Source of the DNA: Collinsella sp.
GTDB taxonomy: Bacteria; Actinomycetota; Coriobacteriia; Coriobacteriales; Coriobacteriaceae
Direction: 5' to 3'
DNA: 64,000 nucleotides
Assembly: GCA_019419545.1 (NCBI GenBank)
Contig: DXZT01000062.1
Span: forward strand, 1-64,000
The translations under genes were made by a program, and so were the position numbers. The first letter of the stretch is position 1. Every line of letters starts with the position of its first letter. Shown in pieces: positions 7,073 to 15,833 of this stretch. The notes below the pieces were generated by a model that searched no databases, had not been told where the DNA came from, and was given only the letters and a program-made list of their open reading frames with translations.

Positions 7073-7999
7073 TTACAGCTTGGCGATGGCGTCGTCCACG
7101 TGTGAGACGTAGATGTCGTCGACCGCGGCGTTCTGTCCCAGACCCTGGAGCAGGCACGTCACTTCGAAGCCGGCGGCCACGAACTTCGCAGCCCAGCTGT
7201 CGGGGTCGGTCTCGTCTGCCATGTCGTTGTTCGCGTGGTCGCCCGCGACCACCATGAACGGCGCGAGCACGGCCTTCTTGTACCCTGCGGCGCTCGCGGC
7301 GGCGATAACATCCTCGCAGGTCGGTTCAGCCTCGACGGTGCCGACGAAGAACTGCGTCAAGCCCTCGTTCTTGAACACTTCCTGCATCTTGGCATAGTCG
7401 GCGTTGGAATCGGCTTCGGTGCCGTGGCCCATGAGGCACAGCGCCGTCTTGCCGTCGTCGAAGGACGCCATGTTCTCCTTAATGGCGGCGGCCACCTTCT
7501 TGTAGTCGTCGTCGGAGGTGAGCAGCGGGTCGCCGAGCGAGATCTTGTCGAACTTGTCGGCGTACTTGTCGAGCTCGTCTTTCACGTCGGCGTATTCCAG
7601 GCCAGCCATGAGATGCGTCGGCTGCACGACGATTTCCTTCACGCCGTCTTCCACGCAGCGGTCGAGCGCCTCGGTCATGTTGTCGATCGTGATGCCGTCG
7701 CGCTTCTTCAGCTTGTCGATGATGATCTGCGCGGTGAAGGCGCGGCGGATGTCGTAGTCCTGCCAGTACTTCTCGCGGATAGCGTCTTCGATGGCGCCGA
7801 TGGTGATGTGGCGCGAGTCGTTGTAGCTCGTGCCGAAGCTCGTGACGAGGATGACCGGCTTCACGGCCTTCTCCTTTTCGCTCGATTTCTCGGAACTCGC
7901 GGAGGTGCTGGAGCAGCCCGCGAGCGCGACTCCGGCGAGCGCGAAGGCTCCGGTTGCTGCGGCGCCCATGAAGCCGCGGCGTGACATCTGGTCGGACAT
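7073..7999 (-). CDS. cbiK: Exported sirohydrochlorin cobaltochelatase, CbiK type (lipoprotein)
   Basis: This 308-aa protein should insert Co2+ into sirohydrochlorin (or a related tetrapyrrole). The CbiK chelatase fold is recognisable from VILVTSFGTSYNDSR (residue ~47), two candidate metal/acid-base histidines in LMGHGTEAD (~190) and VVAGDHANNDM (~255), and PTHLMAGLEY (~130). The N-terminus is unusual for an anabolic enzyme: a twin-arginine-like MSRRGFMGAAATG stretch followed by lipobox LAGC predicts export and lipid anchoring. The start at 7999 follows AGGAAAGG. It is the first gene behind the cobalamin riboswitch and is followed by the lipoprotein and transporter genes. Confidence 0.9.
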   Translation of the reverse strand: MSDQMSRRGFMGAAATGAFALAGVALAGCSSTSASSEKSSEKEKAVKPVILVTSFGTSYNDSRHITIGAIEDAIREKYWQDYDIRRAFTAQIIIDKLKKRDGITIDNMTEALDRCVEDGVKEIVVQPTHLMAGLEYADVKDELDKYADKFDKISLGDPLLTSDDDYKKVAAAIKENMASFDDGKTALCLMGHGTEADSNADYAKMQEVFKNEGLTQFFVGTVEAEPTCEDVIAAASAAGYKKAVLAPFMVVAGDHANNDMADETDPDSWAAKFVAAGFEVTCLLQGLGQNAAVDDIYVSHVDDAIAKL

Positions 8000-8119
8000 G
8001 GTTTTTCCTTTCCTCGGTTTGCCGGTCCCCCGGCGACAGTTGCTTGTCGGCACAAGCGAAAGAAAAGCGCACCCCTCGGGGTTCACAAGGAGCTAACGCC
8101 ACGGCGATGCCGTGAGGAA

Positions 8120-8262
8120 AAGGCGAAGCAGTCTGGCTTGGGGCGCGAGGCGGTTCGCCCGTGCGTCCTATACAGTAATGTCCCTTGCCCAGGATTCCCA
8201 CCTGGTTCCCTCCGCAAGCCAGCGCGGGCTGTGCGGGCGCCGCGCCGGTCATTTCCTTTTAT
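8120..8262 (-). promoter_or_regulatory. Cobalamin riboswitch upstream of cbiK and transporter genes
   Basis: Read on the minus strand, the leader holds the conserved AdoCbl-aptamer order: AGGGAACCAGGTGGGAATCC (around 8211-8192), then GGGACATTACTGTA (around 8184-8171), then a B12-box-like AAGCCAGACTGC (8139-8128). These match the core blocks of the cobalamin riboswitch family. Between the aptamer and the cbiK start are two short hairpins (8099-8113 and around 8078-8089), the latter near a T-rich stretch, that could form the expression platform. The exact 5' edge is uncertain. The rest of 8000-8457 holds no gene. I see no second aptamer facing cbiF. Confidence 0.85.
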
Positions 8263-8457
8263 CCGATTGTCATATGCTCGTTGCCGAATCTTTTACTATG
8301 ATAGTGGGCACTTTTGAACGTGTCAAAGCCAGGGCGGGCGGCATTGCGCCTCCTGCCTGCGTATTTGCGCCGATTGCCGCTGCGGGCGCCGTGTTTTGGC
8401 CGCTGCGCGAATGGCAGCGTAAACGGTTGCGATGAGAAACGGGAAGGGAAGGCTCGG

Positions 8458-9249
8458 ATGATTCATATCGTTGGCGCTGGCTCGGGCGCCGCCGACCTTA
8501 TCACGCTGCGCGGGGCGCGCCTTTTGCGCGCGGCCGACGTGGTCGTTTGGGCGGGGAGCCTTGTGAACCCCGAGCTGCTCGCCGAGTGCAAGGAATCCTG
8601 CATCGTCTACGATAGCGCGCACATGACCTTGGAGGAAGTGCTCGACGTGATGTGCGCGGCAGATGCGCGGGGCGAGGAAGTGGTGCGCCTGCACACGGGC
8701 GACCCGTGCCTGTACGGCGCCATCCAGGAGCAGATGGACGCGCTCGACGCGCGCGGCGTGGACTACGAGGTGGTGCCCGGCGTGTCGAGCTTTTGCGGTG
8801 CCGCGGCGGCGCTTCGCCAGGAATATACGCTGCCGGGAATCAGCCAGTCGGTCGTGATCACGCGGCTTTCCGGGCGCACCCCCATGCCCGCGGGCGAGGG
8901 CATGCGCACCATGGCGGAAAGCGGCTCGACTATGGTCATCTTCCTGAGCTCGGGTATGCTCGCCGAGCTTTCCGCCGAGCTTTTGGCCGCGGGCCGCAGC
9001 TCCGATGAGCCGGCGGCGCTCGTGTACAAGGCGACCTGGCCTGAGGAGCGCGTGGTGCGATGCACAGTGAGCACGCTCGCCGATGCGGGCGCGCGAGAGG
9101 GCATCGACCGCACGGCGCTCGTGGTGGTGGGCCGCGTGCTCGGAGCTCGCGGCGGGCTTGCGCACAACGGCGCACAAGCGGAGTCGTACGAGCGCAGCAA
9201 GCTTTACGACCCTTCGTTTGCCACGGGGTATCGGAAGGCGAGCAGCTAG
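8458..9249 (+). CDS. cbiF: Cobalt-precorrin-4 C11-methyltransferase
   Basis: This 263-aa SAM-dependent methylase adds the C11 methyl of the corrin ring. It shows the tetrapyrrole methylase fold: MIHIVGAGSGAADLITLRG at the N-terminus, VWAGSLVNPELL (~residue 35), RLHTGDPCLYGAIQEQM (~80) and PGVSSFCGAAAAL (~105). The last three are CbiF/CobM-typical. The ATG at 8458 follows GGGAAGGGAAGG. It opens the 17-gene plus-strand cobalamin operon, divergent from cbiK, with cbiD 1 nt behind it. Confidence 0.95.
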   Translation: MIHIVGAGSGAADLITLRGARLLRAADVVVWAGSLVNPELLAECKESCIVYDSAHMTLEEVLDVMCAADARGEEVVRLHTGDPCLYGAIQEQMDALDARGVDYEVVPGVSSFCGAAAALRQEYTLPGISQSVVITRLSGRTPMPAGEGMRTMAESGSTMVIFLSSGMLAELSAELLAAGRSSDEPAALVYKATWPEERVVRCTVSTLADAGAREGIDRTALVVVGRVLGARGGLAHNGAQAESYERSKLYDPSFATGYRKASS

Positions 9250-9250
9250 C

Positions 9251-10435
9251 GTGGCCTTCGAGCATTACATATATACTGGGACGACCCGCCTGCGCTGCGG
9301 CTACACCACGGGGAGCTGCGCCGCGCTCGCGGCGAAGGCGGCCTGCGAGATGCTCTTGTCACGAAAGCCCGTCGGCCGCGTGTCGATCGTCACCCCCGGC
9401 GGGCTGCCCGTCGAGGCGAACGTGGTCGACGCATGCATCGGCGAGGGGTACGCCCAGTGCGCCGTGCAAAAGGACGCAGGCGACGATGCCGATGTGACCG
9501 ACGGCGTGCTCGTGTACGCGCGCGTGGAACATGCGGGGTCGGGCACGGGCGCCGCGGGAAGCAAGGGCGTGCCCGCGCGCGAATCGGAAGTTTCCGTCGA
9601 TGGCGGCGTGGGCGTGGGGCGCGTGACGTTGCCCGGGCTCGAGCAGCCGGTGGGGGCGGCCGCCATCAACGCGACGCCGCGCGCGATGATCACTTCGGCG
9701 GTGCGAGAGGTGTGCGCCGCGCACGGCTTTTCTGGAAATATTGCTGTGACGATTTCGGTGCCCGAGGGTGTTGCCCTTGCCGAAAAGACCTTCAACCCGC
9801 ACCTGGGAATAGAGGACGGCATCTCCATCCTGGGCACGACGGGCATCGTCGAGCCGCGCAGCCTCGCTGCCTTGCGCGACAGCATCGAGCTCGAGATTCG
9901 GCAGCATGCGGCTATGGGGCGGCGCGGAGTCGTGCTCACGCCCGGCAACTACGGCGGGCAGTTCATCTCGGGGCATTTCCACCTAAACGGTGCGCCGGTG
10001 GTCTTCATCTCCAACTTTGTGGGCGATGCGATTGATTGCTGCGTTCGCGAGGGATTTACCAATGTCCTTCTTGTGGGACACATCGGCAAGCTGGTGAAGG
10101 TCGCGGGCGGCATCATGGACACCCATTCGCGTACCGCCGACTGCCGCGCGGAGATTCTGGCCGCCCACGCGGCCTTGGCCGGCGCGGGCGCGAAGACCGT
10201 TCGCGAGATCATGTCGTCGGTCACGACCACGGCGGCGCTCGAGGTAATCGAGGCCGGCGGCGTAGGGGACGCTGCGCGCGCCTCGCTCGCTGCGGCAATT
10301 GAGGACAGGTTGCGTCGCCGCGCGGCGGGCGCATGCGACATCGCTGCGGTCGTGTTTGACGCCGGGCGCCGAGAGCTTTTCCGCACGTCGGGCGCCGATG
10401 TAGTTATCGGGGAATTGGGGGCGACGTATGAGTAA
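9251..10435 (+). CDS. cbiD: Cobalt-precorrin-5B C1-methyltransferase
   Basis: This 394-aa enzyme methylates C1 in the anaerobic pathway. The N-terminal family motif RCGYTTGSCAALAAKAAC (~residues 14-31) and a central GTTGIVEPRS are characteristic of CbiD. The GTG at 9251, 1 nt after the cbiF stop, places that motif at the normal distance from the N-terminus. The gene overlaps cbiL by 8 nt. A Gly/Ala-rich insertion around residues 95-110 (GSGTGAAGSKGVPA) is unusual but not disruptive. Confidence 0.95.
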   Translation: MAFEHYIYTGTTRLRCGYTTGSCAALAAKAACEMLLSRKPVGRVSIVTPGGLPVEANVVDACIGEGYAQCAVQKDAGDDADVTDGVLVYARVEHAGSGTGAAGSKGVPARESEVSVDGGVGVGRVTLPGLEQPVGAAAINATPRAMITSAVREVCAAHGFSGNIAVTISVPEGVALAEKTFNPHLGIEDGISILGTTGIVEPRSLAALRDSIELEIRQHAAMGRRGVVLTPGNYGGQFISGHFHLNGAPVVFISNFVGDAIDCCVREGFTNVLLVGHIGKLVKVAGGIMDTHSRTADCRAEILAAHAALAGAGAKTVREIMSSVTTTAALEVIEAGGVGDAARASLAAAIEDRLRRRAAGACDIAAVVFDAGRRELFRTSGADVVIGELGATYE

Positions 10436-11117
10436 AGGCGTGCTGTACGGGGTGGGCACGGGGCCTGGCGACCCCGAGCTGCTCACGATCAAGGCCGTCC
10501 GCACAATCGAATCGTGTCCGGTCATCGCCGCACCGCAGACGGCGGACGGGGCCATGGTCGCGCTCGACATCGTGCGCGGCGCCGTCGACCTTACAGGCAA
10601 GACGGTGATCCCCCTGCGATTCTCGATGACGCGCGATCTCGAGCGCCGCACAGCCGAGCATGCCTCGCTTGTTCGCGAGCTTGTCACGCACCTGGATGCG
10701 GTTCGCGACGTCGCGCTGCTGAACCTGGGGGACCCGAGCATCTACGCCACCTTCCAGCGCATAGCGCCCGACGTGCGCGCCCGCGGGTTCGAGGCACGCG
10801 CCATTCCCGGCGTGCCGAGCTTCTGCGCGGTCGCCGCAGCGCTCGAGCGCGACCTCACGCCCGAGATGTCGTCGCCTCTGCACATCGTGCCTGGCGGCTA
10901 CGACGACGTGCGCCGCGCAATCGGCTGGCCGGGGACGAAGGTGGTCATGAAGGCGCGCCGCTCGCTTGCGGACACGAAGTGCATCCTTCGCGAGGAGGGC
11001 GCCTTCGACAGTGCCGAGCTCGTAGAGGACTGTGGGCTTCCGGGCGAGCGCGTGTACCGCTCGCTCGACGATGTGCCCGATCGGGGCAGCTACTTCTCGA
11101 CGATGGTGGTGCGCTAG
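10428..11117 (+). CDS. cbiL: Cobalt-factor II/precorrin-2 C20-methyltransferase
   Basis: This 229-aa tetrapyrrole methylase starts GVLYGVGTGPGDPELLTIKA and has VALLNLGDPSIYATFQRI and PGVPSFCAVAAAL, the pattern of CbiL/CobI. It acts on cobalt-sirohydrochlorin, the CbiK product, as the first methylation of the anaerobic branch. The ATG overlaps the end of cbiD by 8 nt, and cbiG starts at the very next base after its stop. Both imply translational coupling. Confidence 0.95.
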   Translation: MSKGVLYGVGTGPGDPELLTIKAVRTIESCPVIAAPQTADGAMVALDIVRGAVDLTGKTVIPLRFSMTRDLERRTAEHASLVRELVTHLDAVRDVALLNLGDPSIYATFQRIAPDVRARGFEARAIPGVPSFCAVAAALERDLTPEMSSPLHIVPGGYDDVRRAIGWPGTKVVMKARRSLADTKCILREEGAFDSAELVEDCGLPGERVYRSLDDVPDRGSYFSTMVVR

Positions 11118-12251
11118 ATGAGGGTTTCCTGCATAGCGTTCACTGAGAGGGGATATGCGTTGGCGGAGCGCACCGCACGCGCGCTTTCCGATTGCGCGCA
11201 GACAGGTGAAGATGACCCTGGCTGGGACGTTTCCGTTTCGCGCGGATTCGGCGAGGGGAAGGCCGACCTGCGCGCATGGACGGCGCTCGCGTGGGAAGCG
11301 TCGGACGCGCTTCTGTTCGTGGGCGCGGCGGGCATCGCCGTGCGGGCGATCGCGCCGCATGTCGCCTCGAAGGCAAACGATTCCGCGGTTGTGGTGATCG
11401 ACGAGGCGGGGCGCTTTGCCGTCTCGCTTTTGTCGGGGCATTTGGGCGGTGCGAACGAGCTTGCGCAAACTGTGGCACGCGCGGCAGGGGCCATCCCCGT
11501 CATCACCACGGCGACCGACGTCCGCGGCGTGTGGGCGGTGGATACGTGGGCGCGCTGTGCGGGGCTCGCCGTTTCGAATCCCGAGGCCATCAAGCGAGTG
11601 TCGGCGCGGCTGCTTTCGGGCGGGCGCGTGGCGCTCTATTCCGACATGCCGATTTCGGGACAGCCGCCTGAGGGGGTTGACATTGCGTCCGACCGCGCTC
11701 GGGCCGATATCGTCGTGTCGCCGTTCGCTGGCGCGAATGCAGGTGCGTCCGTTCGCACGGCGGAGACAACGGACGAGGTCGTGCCTGCCGTTGAGACGGG
11801 GAAGCCGGCGGGCGTGCGGGCGCAGGCGCCTGCGCCCGAGCCGCTTCACCTTGTCTTGCCCTGCATCGTTGCGGGCATAGGGTGCCGTCGCGGTGCGTGC
11901 GCCGAAGCGATCGGGGAGGCGTTTCTTCTCGCGTGCGGGCAGGCGGGCATCTCGCCCTCGGCCGTGCGCGAGGCGGCGACGATCGACGTGAAGGCGCGCG
12001 AGGAGGGTCTGCTCGCCTTCTGCCGCGCGCGCAATATCCCACTCGCGACGTATTCCGCAGAGGAGTTGTCGCAGGTCGAAGGCAGCGTTTCGCCATCTGA
12101 TTTCGTGCGCGCGACGGTGGGGGTCGACAACGTGTGCGAGCGCGCGGCGCTCGCGGACGGGGGTAAACTTATCTTCCCGAAGCTCGCTCACGGCGGCGTG
12201 ACCGTCGCGTTTTCCAAGGTAACTATTGAACTTTCGTTTAAGGAGCGGTGA
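11118..12251 (+). CDS. cbiG: Cobalt-precorrin-5A hydrolase
   Basis: This 377-aa protein opens the delta-lactone ring of cobalt-precorrin-5A and releases the C20 fragment. The N-terminal and central domains have LFVGAAGIAVRAIAPHVASK and LLSGHLGGANELA (~residues 68-125). A C-terminal CbiG domain follows (IVAGIGCRRGACAEAIGEAF, ~253-272; and IDVKAREEGLLAF). A loose Ala/Glu/Pro-rich linker at ~210-245 separates the halves. The stop overlaps the cbiH start by one base (TGATG). Confidence 0.95.
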   Translation: MRVSCIAFTERGYALAERTARALSDCAQTGEDDPGWDVSVSRGFGEGKADLRAWTALAWEASDALLFVGAAGIAVRAIAPHVASKANDSAVVVIDEAGRFAVSLLSGHLGGANELAQTVARAAGAIPVITTATDVRGVWAVDTWARCAGLAVSNPEAIKRVSARLLSGGRVALYSDMPISGQPPEGVDIASDRARADIVVSPFAGANAGASVRTAETTDEVVPAVETGKPAGVRAQAPAPEPLHLVLPCIVAGIGCRRGACAEAIGEAFLLACGQAGISPSAVREAATIDVKAREEGLLAFCRARNIPLATYSAEELSQVEGSVSPSDFVRATVGVDNVCERAALADGGKLIFPKLAHGGVTVAFSKVTIELSFKER

Positions 12252-12994
12252 TGGGAAAGCTCTTCGTGGTGGGGATCGGCCCGGGCGCCCCCGACGGCAT
12301 GACGATTGCGGCTCGGCGCGCGCTCGAGGCGGCCGACATCGTTGTGGGGTACACGAAATACGTGGAGCTCGCGCTCGCCGCCGTTCCCGACGCGGCGCAT
12401 CTCGCGACGCCGATGATGCACGAGGTCGAACGGTGCCGCCTGGCGCTTTCGCGCGCGCAGAGCGGAGAAGCCGTGGCGCTCGTGTGCAGCGGTGACGCGG
12501 GTGTGTACGGCATGGCGAGCCCCGTGCTGGAGCTTGCTGAGGACTACCCCGATGTAGACGTGGAAGTTATCGCCGGGGCCACCGCGGCTCAGAGCGGGTC
12601 GGCGGTGCTCGGCGCCCCGCTTGCCCACGACTTCGCGGTCGTGTCGCTCTCCGACCTGCTCACGCCGTGGGAGGTCATCGAGCGCAGGCTCGCCGCCGTG
12701 GCGAGCGCCGACTTCTGCATCTGTTTGTACAACCCGCGCAGCAGAAAGCGCGCCGACAGGCTCTCGCGCGCGGCGAAGATTATGCTCGAATGGAAGGCCC
12801 CCGACACGCTCTGCGGCTGGGTACGCAACATCGGGCGCGAGGGGCAGCAGTCGGGCATGTGCAGGCTCTCCGAGCTGGGGGAGTTCGACGCCGACATGTT
12901 CACCACCGTGTTCGTCGGCAACGCGGACACGAAGCGCGTAGGCGGCCGTATGGTCACGCCGCGCGGGTATCGGGAGATTCCATGCGAAAGGTAA
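12251..12994 (+). CDS. cbiH: Cobalt-precorrin-3B (factor III) C17-methyltransferase
   Basis: This 247-aa methylase performs C17 methylation and ring contraction. It shows LFVVGIGPGAPDGMTIAARR, VVGYTKYVEL, ALVCSGDAGVYGMASPVLE and FCICLYNPRSRKRADRL, a set typical of CbiH/CobJ. The ATG at 12251 follows AAGGAG; a GTG one codon earlier is also possible. No Fe-S or extra C-terminal domain is fused to it, unlike some firmicute versions. The 3' end overlaps cbiET by 13 nt. Confidence 0.95.
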   Translation: MGKLFVVGIGPGAPDGMTIAARRALEAADIVVGYTKYVELALAAVPDAAHLATPMMHEVERCRLALSRAQSGEAVALVCSGDAGVYGMASPVLELAEDYPDVDVEVIAGATAAQSGSAVLGAPLAHDFAVVSLSDLLTPWEVIERRLAAVASADFCICLYNPRSRKRADRLSRAAKIMLEWKAPDTLCGWVRNIGREGQQSGMCRLSELGEFDADMFTTVFVGNADTKRVGGRMVTPRGYREIPCER

Positions 12995-14454
12995 CGATCA
13001 TCGGGGCGGGGCCCGGAAACCCCGACTTGCTCTCGCGCGCGGCGCTCGACGTGATCGACATCGCCGACGTGGTCATCGGCGCTCATCGCGCGCTTGTCGG
13101 CATCGACGTGCCGCCCGACGTGGTGAGATGCGAGCTCGTGAAGACGGCGGACATCGTCGCCGCTCTCACCGATGCGGCGTCGTGGCAGCGCGCCGTGGTC
13201 GTGATGACGGGTGATGTGGGGCTGTTCAGCGGCGCGCGCCGCCTGGTGGAGGCGCTCTCCGGCGACGCGCAGGTGGACGTGCGCGTCATTCCCGGCATAA
13301 GCTCAGCGTCGTATCTCGCCGCGCGCCTCGCGCGTCCATGGCAGGATTGGCGCTTCGCGAGCGCTCACGGCGTGGCGTGCGACATCGTGGCCGAGGCCGA
13401 GCGCGCAGGTGAGCTCTTCCTCGCCACGTCGGGCGGGGAAGACCCCTCGCGGCTTTCGGGCGAGCTTGTGCAGGCGGGCTTCGGGGACGCGCGCGTGACG
13501 GTGGCCGAGCGCCTGTCGTACCCCGACGAGCGCATCACCTGCGCGACCGCAAGTGAAATCGCAGGTCAGACGTTCGACGACTTGAACGTGATGCTTATCG
13601 AGTTCGCAGGCTGCGCCGGGTCGCCTGCGGGCTCTAGCGCAGCCTCCGAGGCGCCGGCCGGCGCGTCTGCGCCCGCGGCGGCTTCTTTCGCGGCGGACTC
13701 TGCGGGCGCATTCCGCGCCGCGAGCTCCCGCTGGCCGTACGCTTCCTCGGGCATTCCCGACGAGCTCTTCATCCGCGGCGACGTTCCCATGACCAAGCAG
13801 GAGGTGCGCGCCGTCGCGCTCGCGAAGCTGCGCCTTACCGCGACCGACACCGTGTGGGATGTCGGCGCCGGTACGGGGAGCGTTTCGATCGAGGCGGCGC
13901 TCGTCGCGCGAGCGGGGTCGGTATGGGCGGTCGAGCGCAACGCGGCCGGCGTGCGGCTCATCCGAGAGAACGCGGATGCATTCGGGTGCGGCAACGTGCA
14001 TGCGGTCCCCGGTGTCGCCCCCGAAGCGCTCGCGAAACTGCCCGTCCCCGACGCCGTGTTCGTCGGCGGGAGCGCGGGCGAGCTTCCCTCCATCGTGGAG
14101 GCGGCGCTCGAGAAGAACTCGCTGGTTCGCCTGTGCGTGCCATGCGTCACCGTTGAGACGCTCACCGAGGCGTGCGCGCTTCTCTCGGGTTCGCGCTTTA
14201 AGGGGTTCGAGGCGTGCCAGGTGTCGGTCGCCCGTGCCGAGGCTGTAGGCTCGCACCATCTTATGAAGGCGCAAAACCCCGTGTTCCTCGTCAGCGCGCG
14301 TGGTGCGGGCGCGGATGCCGAGGAGCTTGCCGAAGTCGGCGCGCTTGCTGAGTCGCCTGTCGGGGAGGACCTCTCTGTCGAGGGGAACCCATCCGTTGAG
14401 GTGGTCTCGCTTGCTAACTGCAGCGCCGCAGGTGGGGAAGGCGGTGCCCGGTGA
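12982..14454 (+). CDS. cbiET: CbiE-CbiT fusion: precorrin-6Y/cobalt-precorrin-7 C5,15-methyltransferase and C12 decarboxylase
   Basis: This 490-aa two-domain enzyme corresponds to CobL. The CbiE part (1-210) starts KVTIIGAGPGNPDLLSRAA and has VVMTGDVGLFSGARRL. The CbiT part (~255-440) starts with FIRGDVPMTKQEVRAVALAK and carries the SAM motif VWDVGAGTGSVSIEAAL. The domains are joined by a ~45-residue Ala/Ser-rich linker, and a ~45-residue low-complexity tail follows CbiT. The start at 12982 lies inside the end of cbiH. Confidence 0.95.
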   Translation: MRKVTIIGAGPGNPDLLSRAALDVIDIADVVIGAHRALVGIDVPPDVVRCELVKTADIVAALTDAASWQRAVVVMTGDVGLFSGARRLVEALSGDAQVDVRVIPGISSASYLAARLARPWQDWRFASAHGVACDIVAEAERAGELFLATSGGEDPSRLSGELVQAGFGDARVTVAERLSYPDERITCATASEIAGQTFDDLNVMLIEFAGCAGSPAGSSAASEAPAGASAPAAASFAADSAGAFRAASSRWPYASSGIPDELFIRGDVPMTKQEVRAVALAKLRLTATDTVWDVGAGTGSVSIEAALVARAGSVWAVERNAAGVRLIRENADAFGCGNVHAVPGVAPEALAKLPVPDAVFVGGSAGELPSIVEAALEKNSLVRLCVPCVTVETLTEACALLSGSRFKGFEACQVSVARAEAVGSHHLMKAQNPVFLVSARGAGADAEELAEVGALAESPVGEDLSVEGNPSVEVVSLANCSAAGGEGGAR

Positions 14455-15833
14455 GCACGTCCATCCCGCGCTTCATGGTCGCTGCGCCCTCGAGCGGGAG
14501 CGGCAAGACGGTCGTCACGTGCGCGCTCCTGCGCGCGCTCGCGCGTCGCGGCCTTGCATGCGCGGCCTTCAAATGCGGCCCCGACTACATTGACCCGCTC
14601 TTTCACCGCCGCGTCGTGGGTGCGCGCTCGGGCAACTTAGACGGCTTCTTCGCTGACGCCCCGACGCTGCGCGCCCTGCTCGCACGCGGCGCCGCGGGCG
14701 CGGATGTCGCGGTGCTCGAGGGGGTCATGGGCTTCTACGACGGCATGGCGCCCGGCGTGGCCGAAGCGAGCAGCTACCAGGTTGCGCGCGACACGGAAAC
14801 GCCGGTCGTTTTAGTGGTGAACGGGCGCGGGGCGTCTTTATCGCTCGCCGCCGTAATCCGCGGCATCGCCGAGTTCCTGCCTTGTGCGAACGTGCGCGGC
14901 GTCGTGCTGAACAAGACGAGCGCCGCTGCCTGCGCCTACGCGGCGCCTGCGATCGAGAAGCACACGGGCGTCGCGGTTTTGGGGAATATCCCCGCCGACG
15001 AGACGTTCTCGCTCGAAAGCCGGCATCTGGGGCTTGTGACCGCCGACGAAGTCAAGCAGCTCTCCGCGCGCATCGACAAGATGGCCGAGCTAGTGGAAAA
15101 GAGCGTCGACGTCGACCGCTTGCTCGAAATAGCGGCGACGGCACCCGATATCCGCGAGGAACCTTACCGGTTGGAGCCGATCGCGGGAACGCGGCCCATC
15201 GTCGCCGTTGCGCGTGACGAGGCGTTCTCGTTCTACTACGAGGAGAACCTGCGCGCGCTCGAGGACCTGGGTTGCGAGCTGGCCTTTTTCAGCCCCCTGT
15301 GTGATAGCGAGTTGCCCCGGGGGACAAGCGCCCTCTATCTGGGGGGCGGCTACCCGGAGCTCCATGCGCGGCAGCTCTCCGAGAACGCGCCGATGCGCGA
15401 GGCGGTGCGGCGCGCGGTGGAATCCGGCATGCCGACGGTCGCCGAATGCGGTGGGTTTCTGTACCTGCAGCGCGAAATCGCCGATAGCGAGGGGCGGCGC
15501 TGGCCTGTTGCGGGCGCCCTTGAGGGCGCAAGCGAGAATGGGGGAAGGCTGTCCCATTTCGGGTACGTGGAGCTTACTTCCCAACGCGACGGGCTCTACG
15601 GGCCGCGCGGCACACGCATCCGCGCGCACGAGTTCCACTACTGGCAGTCCACCTGCCCGGGCGGCGACTTCTGGGCGCAGAAGCCCCGGCGCGACAAGGG
15701 CTGGCCGTGCATGTCGACCACCCCGTCCCTGGTTGCGGGCTTCCCGCATGTGTACTATCCTGCGAACCCCGACGTTGCGCGCGCGTTCGCGTCTGCCGCA
15801 GCGTCGTTTGCAGAGAGGAGACGGCATGGCTGA
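14451..15833 (+). CDS. cbiA: Cobyrinate a,c-diamide synthase
   Basis: This 460-aa amidotransferase amidates the a and c side chains with ATP and glutamine. It has an N-terminal P-loop-like APSSGSGKTVVTCALLRAL, FKCGPDYIDPLFH (~residue 42), a C-terminal class I glutaminase with YLGGGYPELHARQL and catalytic Cys in TVAECGGFLYL (~335), and a His-containing HEFHYW. The start is a GTG overlapping the cbiET stop (GTGA). It overlaps cobT by 8 nt. Confidence 0.95.
   Translation: MSTSIPRFMVAAPSSGSGKTVVTCALLRALARRGLACAAFKCGPDYIDPLFHRRVVGARSGNLDGFFADAPTLRALLARGAAGADVAVLEGVMGFYDGMAPGVAEASSYQVARDTETPVVLVVNGRGASLSLAAVIRGIAEFLPCANVRGVVLNKTSAAACAYAAPAIEKHTGVAVLGNIPADETFSLESRHLGLVTADEVKQLSARIDKMAELVEKSVDVDRLLEIAATAPDIREEPYRLEPIAGTRPIVAVARDEAFSFYYEENLRALEDLGCELAFFSPLCDSELPRGTSALYLGGGYPELHARQLSENAPMREAVRRAVESGMPTVAECGGFLYLQREIADSEGRRWPVAGALEGASENGGRLSHFGYVELTSQRDGLYGPRGTRIRAHEFHYWQSTCPGGDFWAQKPRRDKGWPCMSTTPSLVAGFPHVYYPANPDVARAFASAAASFAERRRHG

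Noticed and set aside
8262..8457. Second cobalamin riboswitch facing cbiF
   Set aside because: GCCAGG and CCTGCC words occur, but the ACTGT block and ordered aptamer core are missing; they fit a simple GC hairpin.
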